This document shows positions 54,324-64,000 of a stretch of 64,000 nucleotides of DNA, piece by piece. Origin of the DNA: Poa pratensis (Eukaryota > Streptophyta > Magnoliopsida > Poales > Poaceae); contig CAMZMU010000071.1 in NCBI GenBank assembly GCA_947311845.1, forward strand, positions 24,436,805-24,500,804, read 5' to 3'. Made by a program: the position numbers and the translations under genes. The notes beneath the pieces were generated by a model. That model was not told the origin of the DNA and searched no databases. It worked only from the letters and a program-made list of their open reading frames with translations. How positions within the stretch are numbered: the stretch's first letter is position 1; each line of letters starts with the position of its first letter.

Positions 54324-56327
54324 TGTCCCCCCTCTTCCTTAGTTCTCCACCATTGGCGAAAGAGTGACTTTTTACAGCAGCGGCGTACGCTGGCTGATCG
54401 ATTCTTCTCCGTCGTCTCCGTCCGTCCGGCTCTGTCGGGCGTGGCGCTTCTGCCTGCTAAGTGGGCACATCCATGCATGAATCATCGTCGCCATCATTGC
54501 CGCTTCACGTGCCAGATACGAGGCAGGCGAAGAAGATCCACGACGACGGAGGAAGCCCAAGATGCTGTGCTCCCCCGACTGTCTAGTAGTACTGCTGAGC
54601 TCGATGTCAAAAAAAAAAAAAAAAGTACTGCTGAGCTAGCTGGTGGGGGTAACTAATCGGGCGCGCGAGGCGAGCGATAAGCTAGCGCCAATAAATGGCG
54701 GATCACCGAATTTACGGCAGCAGCATTATTGGTGGTGCAAAAAAACGCTGGCCAGCGAAGATTGCAGGCGAATTCAAAGCCCCAGAACTACCCCCGGCTT
54801 CGCATCGTTGTCTTGTATGCCCCCGCTGCCTGCGTGTACGCCCAACATCAGTTATACTCTACTGTACTCCCCTTAATTGCTACTACGACAGGACGACGTA
54901 CTCCAAGCAAAACACCGTCAGCTTAAAATTTTCATTCGTCAGAGAATTGTGTTGTGATGATGGCTGAGAGTACATGCCACGGTCAGACATATCGACATAT
55001 CTACTGCGGGGAACACTGGAAGAGGAAAAACCGTTCGCCTGATCACATCCAAGATGGGTTTAAGGGTGCTTTGTTCCTTGTGGAATCTTTTTTCTGGTGT
55101 AGTTGTTTTTACTGTACAAAACATGCCACCTTCAGGTTTCAGAGCGTGATTCTGTCAGCTTTAATCCTTCTGAGCCCGTACTAAGACAGGAATTTATAGA
55201 TTTTTCTTGCCAAAAAAAAAAATACAACTATCAAAAAAGGCAAATGAGGCAGAAAGCTCAAGTACACGTTATCTAAGCAACAGAAAACGCTCACTACTAA
55301 CTTTTCATAATAGAAAAGGGTTATAGTACATAAATAAATAGCCTGCGAGGTCTGGTCCAAACAGAAACAAGAAAATAATAGTATGATCAAGAGATGCAAT
55401 CGAAACAAAACAAGATCAGACAATTGATCTGCATGCCCAGTACCTTGTTTCAGCAAATTATTAGAGCGAGAAAGAGGAGAGCGAAATAAACTGAAGAGGA
55501 GATTAGATCTGGGTAGCACGAATGACCACTTGGCTTGATTGGAGATTGCATGATGACACTTGATTGGAGTTAGCACCAACATGTGTATGCGTAGCGTGAT
55601 CATGTTTGGTTGGTAAGATGCGTGCAAAAACACGGCCTAGCTAGTACAGTCAAACTTGGATTGCACATTGCTGGATCCATGTGGCGAAGTTGCTCAAAGT
55701 GTATGGCCTTCCATATTGTAGGCTACGGGCAGAGGGACCAGGCCCTCCTCCGTATCATCAGTTTTGTAATGAACAGAGGACCGTGGTTGGGGAATAACCT
55801 ACACTTGCTAAAAATCAATTCAGTTATCATGTTTCTTCACTAAGAAAACATTTTTCCTGGAAACGTAGAGATGCTGCTCCTGATATCATCCCACTGTGCG
55901 GCTCAAAGACAAAACCTGACAAAATTAACTTTCTGGACACAAAGAATATACATTTTGGAACAATTTATAACATGTGTAAACATATGCTGGTGCTTTTTCA
56001 TATAATCACACCACAACGCAAAAGTGCTACAGCAACACATTCTGCTGCCTTGTGTCCTGAACCAAACCATATAAATATGCATCCTTCTCCTTCTTTACTG
56101 AACAACGCAGTTTCAGGAAGCAACCATACACATAGCAATCATGAAGACAGAAAGAAATGATCAGGAAAAACCAATACAGATACAAGCCAAGATTGGATCT
56201 GCAACTGCAATCATTGGATCTGGTGGGACAGGGGAAATATTCCTAAAATTATCTGGCAACATGGTCACACAGAGAACCAGAAAATAAGGCAAAGTTTCAG
56301 CTCAAGCTGGCTATTGGAAGTTTTTCG
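54324..56327. other. unassigned intergenic DNA
   Basis: No gene can be supported. It contains a poly(A) run at 54609-54624 and scattered short open frames (for example 54114-54656, overlapping the CACTA end, and minus 55181-55633) without domains. Confidence 0.4.
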
Positions 56328-56341
56328 ATAGCAACAGAACT

Positions 56342-57844
56342 TTTTTGCGAACACGCAAAAGTTTTGCGTGTCACTTGCATTAGAAGAAAAGGATAGAGTC
56401 CAGAGTACAGCGATTCCGGCATCCAATGATGCGGTAACACAGCCAAACAACAGGTCCTCACAACAACTAAGTGAGGAGGTACCTCAACCTACAAACTACA
56501 CTAACAACATGAGACATCGCCTAGCCTTGCCTCCATCCATGTCGTAGCCGTTGCCAACTGCTCCCAGGGTGGACCAACACTCCAAAACTGCCCAGGCCAA
56601 AGAAACCACACACCTATGTGCCTAGAGAGAGTCGGCAGGTGAAGGGCAAGGACCCGGCTAGAACTGGCATATCGAATCATCAGGGAGGAGCTGGCGCAGG
56701 TGTACAATGCGCCCCGGAGGTCCACGCCGTATCGACTCCGGAGCCATGCGTCGCCGCACTCCAGCCGCCACATCAGAGCCACCACGTGCAGCCCAAGCAG
56801 CTCGTACAAGAGGGGAACGGCGCTGAGACGTCGCCGCTACCCGATCCGGCAAGCCGGACCTAGGGTTTCCCCCGGTGCTCGAGGAGGAAGTCCAGTAAGG
56901 GTCATGCCAACGCCTCCAAGGAGGTAGCGGCACCCTCGGGCGTCGCCGTTGACAGCGCGGCAGCCGCCACGCAGGGATTTCGCCCCGACTCGTAAGCAAG
57001 GACCCCCGAAGACTTTGAAGACCGCCGAAGCAGGGGCAGCCCGGAGACGGCAAAGCTGGCCGCTTGAGAAGACCACCGGCGCAGGGGGCAGAGCCTCGAA
57101 TGTTGTTGTTGTAGGAGGGAGACACCGCCAACGGGTCAGCCACCGCGGGAGCGCGTCGAGCAGATGGCGCCAAGCTGCCATCCGCGCCGTACCGCCGCCG
57201 GCTATGGCCACCGCACGCTGGCCCACAACCTCCGCCGTCTGGGATCCACTGGGGCGCGGCAGAGCAGCCACCGCTGCTTGCCAGCCAGCCCGCACGGCGT
57301 CCTCCACCGACGGCGCCCGGGAGGGGCGGGAGGAGGGAGATGGCCGGCGGGTCCAGAGGGGATGCCGCGCGCCAGCCAGCAGGCACCCACGCCTCCGTGG
57401 CACGTCGCCGGAGCGCCGCTACCCGCGCCGCTACACCTCAACCATCCTGGCCCGCCCCAGCCCAGATCGGGCCCGGGAGCCACCACCACCTCCCGCACAG
57501 CCGCAGGGCAAGGATGGCAAGGAACCAGCCGAGTCCGGTCAGATCCGGTCGTCCCCCGCCCCGCGTCGCCACCGGAGCACGGCAGCTTCGCATCCTCCGT
57601 CGGCGCCGCCACCCGCATCCGCCATGGGAGCCGCCGAGCTCCCACCAGCCCCTCGCCCCCTTTTGGAGGAGAGGGGGCTGCCACCACCGCGCGTCACCGG
57701 CGGCAGCAACGGCCAGGGAGAGGCGCCGGAGGGGGGGGGGGGGGGGGGGGCTAGTCGGCGCTGGAGTTGGGTCGCCCCCGGGTTGCCCAGCCTGGACGAC
57801 ACGGGAGCCTCTCCTTTAATAATGGCCAACCTCAATCCATACTT
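56342..57844 (-). mobile_element. internally deleted LINE copy, 1.5 kb
   Basis: Perfect 14-bp target duplication ATAGCAACAGAACT at 56328-56341 and 57845-57858. The left end is a T-run followed by GCGAACACGCAAAAG, the usual minus-strand 3' end of plant LINEs. The body from 56500 is GC-rich and homologous to the right part of the LINE at 34672-36297. It has no RT or endonuclease, so it was mobilised in trans. It includes a G homopolymer of about 20 (57728-57750). Large open frames on both strands are compositional. Confidence 0.85.
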
Positions 57845-57858
57845 ATAGCAACAGAACT

Positions 57859-59336
57859 CAGACGTCAATTTAGAACTTTTGACCTTTTTCCAAACAGATG
57901 ATATCCCTTGGGGTTAAAATTTTCTTCAGTGCAACATTGTCAGCATCCATGAACACATAAAGCGAAATAATTGATGATTGAAACTTATTAAGTATATTTT
58001 TTCTGTAAGTTATTCATACTTCTATACATAACAGGGAGCACACTATAAAATCTGCCCTTAGTTGGATAGGTGCAATCCAAGAAGTCATGAAAAACTTGAA
58101 TTATTTCACCCAGTAAACAAATTTTATTCTCCATGTGCATCGCGAAACAAAAGGACGGTTTTCAGCTCTGAAGTGTGCCTAACAAAAATTATACTATTAC
58201 TTTGATACTATTCGCAACTTTTTTCCTCGATGCACATCTGATTAATTTGAAATATTACCATACAATATATGAATGATATGTCTATGTCAGAAAAAGTTAG
58301 TAAATTCTTGAATTCATCTTGACACCATGGATAGTTACCTCGAGATAATTTACGGATGTCATGTCTATGTTGTCAAAAAAATTGGACTTTTTAGTAGTTT
58401 TTGTAACAAGTATATTGGAGTTGATAGCATGGGTTGTATCTAAAATACAGATTTTTTTTTTTTTGAAACGAGTAAGAAGACAGAGCTTACGCTTAGCTGC
58501 TCTCTAAATAACTTGGCATCACTAGTCCTAGGTTGGACCTGCAAATCAAGCATCTTCCATCGATCGAACTGCTACGCTGGGACCCCTCCACTTCTGTAAT
58601 TTTGTCTGCTGATATATCAAGTTGGCTGTTGTCGAATCCGAACGGTATCGGGGGCTTGTACGAGTACATCTACAGACTACAGTTCTGCACCAGCAGGGCT
58701 GAAAATAGAATACAATGAGGATTCGACACCGTGATTCCAAGCTACTCAGATCAAAGCTACTCAGGGACTAGAGCTGATTATCATGGTGTCGATCACAGAG
58801 ACAGAGTGAGATGCATATGAAGCATCTCAGAGATGGCAGAGCACACGCATGGCATCACCAGGCAGCGCCATACTCTCTGCGTCAGTAGACCAACCAGGCA
58901 AGGCATGCATCAGATTCAGATCGGATGTGCTGGAGAAAGTACCTTGCTTGCGTTGCATGTAGCCTGACCCCGAGTCTGTGCCAGTGCCAGCGATTCATGC
59001 ACCGCTGGAACGACTCAAAGTGACTAGGTGAGTAAGTAGGAGTGGCAATTGTTAATCTAAGCTACGCCACATGGTTAGCAGTACAATAGTAGCAGTAGTA
59101 AACCATGGGAGGACGGAAGGAAGGAAGGAATCATCCCTGTAAACCGGTCCTGCATTGCACTTCAGGAGCAATAGGAAGCAGCGAGAACACTCTCGCCCTG
59201 CACTTCCTGCAGTGGAGATGTGCTCTCCCTGCCGCATGAGCACCGCGAAAAACACGGGATCTCACATGCCGCTGCTGTTTGTGCCGGTAGTTTCTCAAAG
59301 CCCAGTTGAAGTACCACTAGCCAGTAGTGTACTATG
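57859..59336. other. unassigned intergenic DNA
   Basis: No supported gene. A T-run followed by GAAACGAGTAAG at 58452-58480 looks like another minus-strand retroposon tail. Short open frames at 58533-58740 overlap in opposite directions without motifs. Confidence 0.4.
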
Positions 59337-59338
59337 TA

Positions 59339-59512
59339 CTCCCTCCGTTTCAAATTAATTGACTTCTATTTATCCACATGTGGATGTATCTATACGTGTT
59401 CCAAATTAATTGACTTTCATTTATCCACATGTGGATGTATCTATACGTGTAACATGTCTAGATACATTCATGTGTGGACAAATGGAAGTCAATTAATTTG
59501 AAACGGAAGGAG
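59339..59512. mobile_element. Stowaway MITE with internal duplication
   Basis: TA at 59337-59338 and 59513-59514. Ends are CTCCCTCCGTTTCAAATTAA and the inverse with one change near the terminus. The left arm is duplicated: about 51 bp containing AATTAATTGACTT and CCACATGTGGATGTATC occurs twice in tandem. Confidence 0.9.
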
Positions 59513-59568
59513 TACATCGCTTACAAGCTACTGTGTATATTAACAATTCGTGAATCGTGATTATAGTA

Positions 59569-59690
59569 CAACCTCCGATCCATATTAATGGGCTCAACTT
59601 TATCTAGATACGGATGTATCTAGTTAAGTGTTTAGATTAGATGCATCCGTATCTAGACAATGTTGAGTCCATTAATATGGTCGGAGGGAG
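59569..59690. mobile_element. Stowaway MITE
   Basis: TA at 59567-59568 and 59691-59692. The terminal repeats read CAACCTCCGATCCATATTAA and, reversed from the right, CTCCCTCCGACCATATTAA. It is 122 bp and almost identical to 36812-36934, including the left-end change from CTCCC to CAACC. Confidence 0.9.
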
Positions 59691-59699
59691 TACAACAAA

Positions 59700-60267
59700 G
59701 TGACTTGTGGTTTACTGTGTAGAAAGTTAGAAACAGTCCATCGCACCGTTGTTGTTTATGCGCCTACGTGGGGACGCACTGGCGCATCAACGCACGGACA
59801 ACAGCTCCCGGTTTGACGCTTGTGGTGATGCGCCCTCTCAACCGCTTGAGCAGGAGCCCGGACAGGATGAACCGAGGAGTGTCGGTGTCTGCTTTGCCCT
59901 TACTTTTATGCCCGACAAGATGAAGACTCGGCAGTTTTTATCTTGCAGTAAAATGTGGCTTGTTTGCTCAAAACGTTAGACAGTAGTATGAGCCAACTGG
60001 ACTGGTGTTATGTTGCAGCAAAGTTCCACAGCATTCTGAAAATAAGTAAATACCGTATAAGCTAACTTCATCGTACCTAGTTTCACATTGTTCTTTTTGT
60101 GTAACTTGTCTAAAACGGCAGATTTCTTGGCAGAAGCTGCCCTATGGGAACCATATGTTAGGTACATCAATCAAGGTTTTGAACCCACTGTATCTGCACC
60201 GCGATTGCATCCATGAGCTGATACTGTGTTATCTATACTCAGTCCGTAAAATTCAGGTATACCTCCT
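59700..60267. other. intergenic, 3' flank of the GH43 gene
   Basis: No coding region is supported. Short open frames at 59749-59979 and 59976-60170 have no domain. It probably includes the 3' untranslated region of the minus-strand GH43 gene. Confidence 0.4.
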
Positions 60268-61829
60268 CTACCTCCAACCTTCAGGGAGGCCCCATCTTCT
60301 GTGCCAATAAATCGACACCCTCGACCACGAAGGGAAACCAAAACTATAGTCCAGCGCCTCGTCCGCCAAGCCTCCGATTGACAGGGGTAGCCAAACATAC
60401 CGGGAATCTCTCAAGTCCGATGGGTTCCACCTGTCTGCCATGAAGATGAATGTACCGGGCAAGCCAGGGAGGGGAAGCACGAACGTGCTCTGGGATAGGA
60501 ATGTTGTCAGGCGGAGAAACTCGTTGCCGCCGACGCATGGGTTCCCCAGTGTCTCCCATGGCCCCATGATTGAGTGGGCCGCGTGCGCCAGTGCTGGATT
60601 AGGAGCCCAGCCTGAGCAACGTGAGGTGATCATATAGTAGGTACGTCCCACCTTGAACACAGCCGGAGCTTCCCTGAATCGTCTTACTAATATTCTCCTC
60701 ATTGCCAATGTGACGTTAAGATAATCATCTGTCAACGGGATGACATGAAGCTCGGTATTGCCACGAGAAGCGTAGAAGAGGTAAGCCATCCCATCGTCAT
60801 CTTTGAAAATCGTCATGTCTCTGCTATCAAATCCATGTGGCCGAAAGCTGTAGAGGTAAGCGAAAGGTCCTGTGGGAGAGTTGCTGACAGCCACACCGAC
60901 AGATGCTTTGGTGTAGTTAGCGTCGTCAATGTGCATCCACATAACATACTGCCCAGTGCGGTCATTGTATATCACCTTAGGTCTTTCAAGCACCTTTGAT
61001 TTATGAAGATCATGAGTGATGTTGGTACGCTCTCCAGAAAGCACAATTCCTTCGTTAGTCCATGACCATAGGTCCTCTGACGAGTAGCAGCTTACCCCTA
61101 TAATGTCTACCTGGAAAAAAAACAAGCATCAGTGCACAACCTACTGCTAAGCAGCAATAACAAACAAACTACAGGTAATCAAAAAAACAGTCAAATCACT
61201 AGTTCATAGCAGATTGCTAAAAGACTAATTAAGCCAGATTTTATAAAAGAATTTCAACTGACCCGACGTGGCCCTTCAGGGTGAACTTGGTAGGTTGGTC
61301 CATCTCTATTTTCTCCATACCAATAGTATTTCGAAGTCTTGTGATCGTATAGAATCCCACCACCATGAGCTTGAATGGCATTTCGATTAGTGTCCAGCCA
61401 CACCCTACCAGGATAAAAGGACATGCTATCATTTCCGCCTTTTTTGGGGTTCACAGCAGTTGCCTCGCCAGGAAAGAACTTGGCATGTAATGCGGAGGAG
61501 CCATCAAGATATTCATCGATGATCGGTGATGCCTTGTGAGGGCCCCGGCGTTTCACTGCACGTGGATTCACCTTGTGAGGAGGCGGCAAGCTAAAGTGCT
61601 CTTCCTCAACCTTTTCCAATTCTCTGGTGGCAGCTCGATTGCTGGAATTTATACGGGCAGGCCCAGTTTCTACTTGACGGCTGATGAAAATTAAGCAGAC
61701 GATGAGGGAAAATCCCACCAAGACCCATACAACAAAAGATGAGGATGATACACATTTTGCATCGAATTTGAGAACAGATGGTTTTCGTTGTTTGTTCCTC
61801 ATCTTCATTCCCCCTTCACTAACCTTCAT
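60268..61829 (-). CDS. glycoside hydrolase family 43-like protein, type II membrane, two coding exons
   Basis: Coding exons 61829-61263 and 61110-60268 (donor gtcagt, acceptor ccag) give 469 residues. An internal start at 61802 (MRNKQRKPSVLKF) is a possible alternative. Residues 30-51 are a single membrane helix (FVVWVLVGFSLIVCLIFI), followed by a luminal stem, suggesting a Golgi type II protein. The catalytic part begins with QAHGGGILYDHKTSKYYWYGEN and continues with SSEDLWSWTNEG, a RPKVIYND segment, PHGFDSRDMTIFKDDDG and FREAPAVFKVGRTYYMITS (the E-A-P motif), then FMADRWNP. These are the five-bladed beta-propeller blocks of GH43-like plant proteins. GH43 enzymes usually cleave arabinose, xylose or galactan linkages; the substrate of this plant branch is not clear. 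No frame break is seen. Confidence 0.9.
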
Positions 61830-61836
61830 AAGAAAT

Positions 61837-63325
61837 CTGCATTAATAAATCCACTATGAGTTTAATCTATATAAAATGTTGAACAAGAACTAACCATAGA
61901 AAGAAAATAAATAAAACAGCTAGCCTTCTATATATCAGAAGGAATAATCATGGATGAACGTAGACCAACAGAGCAAAGATCTTATCTAGTCATAGGGTAG
62001 CCTTACTCAGCCAGATATTCATGATGAAATATTAGAATAAATTTAAAAATCATGATGAAGCTTGAGAAAGCTAGACCAAGAATCAGATAAACCAATTTTA
62101 TCGAACAAAAAATACTAGAACGAACTATCAACTTTGTAACCTGTAAAATTGTACTCCCTCTGTCTAAATACAAGGCCACTTCATATTTTTGTGTCTGACT
62201 TTGACCTTTAAATTGATCAACAAATTGTGAGTTATATGCCAAAAAAAAAGTATGTCATTGAATTCACATTTGAAAGAAGTAGCCAATGATATACTTTTGA
62301 TGGCATATAAATCATGTTTTGTTGGCGAAATTATTAGTCAAAGTTAGGCCCGAAATATGATGTGGCCTTGTATGTAAAAACTGAGGGCGTAATAGAGAAC
62401 TATCCTGAGATGCAGACATGCAGTGGTACAGCGCACAAGGTTGCAAACCGAAATTAACCACCAGTCCACTACCTTAATTTGAAGTAAGGCCCACAAATCA
62501 GAAATAAGTACTCCAGCTTGAAATGAATAACTAAATTGTATTCGTGATTTTTTAGAACTTGCAGGAAACAAACCGTGGAATTCATTCAATTCACCTAATC
62601 ACTAGCTCTCAGTTATGCCTTCAAGTGGAATTTTAGTCTTCGCTGTTTTGTTTACTCTTGCATATGGTTATGGTCAAACTATCATGTTTATACTTGAAGA
62701 AATGGAATGAGAAAAAGAGCACAGCATATTTCTAATACCAAATATTGCTCAACATAGTACACCAGTTTCAGTAACTAACTGCTAGGTTTGTTCAGGACCA
62801 TGTAACTGAAGTTGAGGATTTGGTGCAATGTGAAAACGTGAACAAACAAAAAAGACACAAATTCGTTGGGACTGCATAAGCAGTGAGTAAAATAAGACAA
62901 AACCATGAATCTGCCGTATTGAACACTCCGTTACTGCATGTACTTTCGTTATCTGGTATCTGCATTGAATGTTCTGCTTGGTGCAGTTCAGAACTAACCT
63001 AAGAAATATGTCCCCCATAAACGGTTTCTTCTGCTTGAGATGTATTCCGGCGTCCCACTACAATTTGAAATGAGCAATTCCTCGCAGTCGCTTCAGAAAC
63101 ACAACTCAGGACAGCACCCTGGAATAAGGTAATGGAAGCTACCTAACTATGTTCTAACTAGTATAGTAGTTTCCTAAAGCAGGGAGTGACACCTACCGCT
63201 CAACCGTACCTACGGGACTCGTTGAACCGCGATCTCGATCGATCTAGATCGGGGTTCGAATTCGCTCCCCTGATTCACTGCAGGGTTCAGATATAGGCGC
63301 AAAACAGGAGCTACACAGTACGTAC
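61837..63325 (-). other. putative 5' UTR intron of the GH43 gene
   Basis: An acceptor-like TTAATGCAG ends eight bases upstream of the ATG at 61829, and a donor-like GTACGTAC lies at 63325. If these are used, the intron is about 1.5 kb and carries the MITE at 62154-62390. There is no other gene in the interval. This is inference from splice motifs only. Confidence 0.45.
62154..62390. mobile_element. Stowaway-like MITE
   Basis: TA at 62152-62153 and 62391-62392. Ends CTCCCTCTGTCTAAATACAA and, reversed from the right, CGCCCTCAGTTTTTACATAC, then shared AAGGCCAC. It is a diverged copy, located upstream of the GH43 coding region. Confidence 0.8.
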
Positions 63326-63632
63326 CACGGATATCGTTGACATCGGCCTCAACGTCGCCAGCTGATGATGTCGTCGTCGTCGCTGCCGCTGGTTCACCGT
63401 CGTGCCACCATTGGTGATTGATGTCGTCGTTGAGGAAGGTGTCGCAGGGAGATGCACAATTTGACAACGGGTGAGGAGGAGCGGAAGGGAGAGCGGGCGC
63501 GGCGGCGAGCAGCGCGTTGGGAAGAGCAGTGGCGGCGGGGTGGAATTTGAAGGAGCACGGTGGCCTGGAGAGCGAGCCGGTGAGGTAGGATTGAGCCTTT
63601 AGAGACTGGAGAGACGACCGAGGTCGTGACAC
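63326..63632 (-). other. putative first exon upstream of GH43, with open frame
   Basis: A minus-strand frame opens MSRPRSSLQSLKAQ at 63632 and stays open through a Pro/Ala-rich stretch to DVEADVNDIR. A donor (gtacgtac) then follows. Spliced to the acceptor at 61836 it would read D-F-L-stop, with the stop TGA overlapping the GH43 ATG (TTATGA). It may be a 5' UTR exon containing an upstream frame. Alternatively it is unrelated, or simply open by chance in GC-rich leader. Confidence 0.4.
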
Positions 63633-64000
63633 GCGGTGTTAGTTAGAAATCAAACTTTTTTTTTTTGAAATTTTTGCTAGTTACTCGCTCTGTTCCTAAA
63701 TAGAGTTTTTTTTAGACCCTCCTCCTCGCCCCGCGGGCGAGGCAGGGGCAAAACCCTAGCCCCCTTCTCTCCGCCCCACCTCCTCCTCCCGGCCCCCGCC
63801 ACCGCTGGCGAGAGCCGCCGGGCAAAGCCCGCGCGGTGCCGGCGGCAGCGGCTCTTCTCTACACGCGCGTCAGGGCGGCCTCGCGGGGCGGCCGCGGCTG
63901 GCAGCGGTGCGGATCGGCGAGGGTGTCGTCGCCGGCCTGGCTTGTCCCGGCGGTGGTGATGCCCTCATCCTCCTCGTGCGCGTACGGTGGATGGAGGCTG
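63633..64000. other. promoter-like and GC-rich terminal region
   Basis: 63655-63668 is a T-run, 63684-63710 resembles a partial Stowaway end, and 63715-64000 is very GC-rich with an AAACCCTAG motif. This resembles grass gene leaders or the 5' region of LINE-like elements. It is cut by the window edge and I cannot assign it. Confidence 0.35.

Noticed and set aside
56949..57848. 299-codon plus-strand frame, Pro/Arg/Ala-rich
   Set aside because: Inside the LINE at 56342-57844 and reads through a G homopolymer; open because of high GC.
63210..63325. Last 38 codons of the 140-codon frame as coding
   Set aside because: A strong donor-like GTACGTAC lies at 63325 and the residues beyond it look like intron translation; the frame may in any case be untranslated leader.

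Overview
This is nuclear DNA from a grass, most likely a Triticeae genome (wheat, Aegilops or barley type). The evidence is intron-bearing plant genes, GC-rich first exons, and a dense bed of nested transposons with plant-type termini: Stowaway MITEs, PIF/Harbinger, hAT, MULE, CACTA, Ty3/gypsy, a copia-type solo LTR, LINE and tRNA-derived SINE copies. There are no bacterial operons or CRISPR arrays.

Layout. 1-3713: old non-coding DNA with a MITE and a LINE endonuclease scrap. 3717-12967: a degenerate PIF/Harbinger element (transposase relic 11549-12590) split by a 7.4-kb Ty3/gypsy retrotransposon (3929-11285) on the minus strand. The gypsy copy has LTRs, PBS, PPT and a target duplication, but an internal deletion removed most of RT and all of RNase H, and at least five frameshifts are visible. 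13585-14076 and 21599-22111: two paralogous small minus-strand genes of unknown function whose promoters are also homologous. They are now separated by a candidate Helitron (14979-19303) and an hAT-type MITE (20188-20925). 24325-37575: a BSD-domain protein gene on the plus strand with three coding exons. Its second intron is about 10.6 kb and holds LINE scraps, an array of eight degenerate repeats of 0.5-0.9 kb, a LINE with a solo LTR nested in it, and a Stowaway MITE. 39566-41323: a copia-type solo LTR with perfect TSD. 42486-42778: SINE. 43430-45230: LINE ORF2 relic.

45612-49235 (minus): a five-exon CSLC (cellulose synthase-like C, xyloglucan backbone glucan synthase) gene with intact catalytic motifs but three single-base indels, all in short G/C runs, so it is either a young pseudogene or a sequence with homopolymer errors. 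50066-52754: a Harbinger-type element with a long-TIR MULE inserted exactly nine bases into its terminal repeat. 52861-54323: a CACTA element rich in subterminal repeats. 56342-57844: an internally deleted LINE with a 14-bp target duplication. 59339-59690: two Stowaway MITEs. 60268-61829 (minus): a two-exon GH43-family glycosidase predicted to be a Golgi type II membrane protein, possibly with a spliced upstream exon at 63326-63632.

The CSLC and GH43 genes both concern cell-wall polysaccharides and the BSD protein is probably nuclear or membrane associated, but nothing shows that the genes act together. The strongest signals are nested insertions that give a relative order of events, the duplicated unknown gene pair, a palindromic 13-mer family in the gypsy LTR, the repeat array in the BSD intron, and the clustered indels in CSLC.
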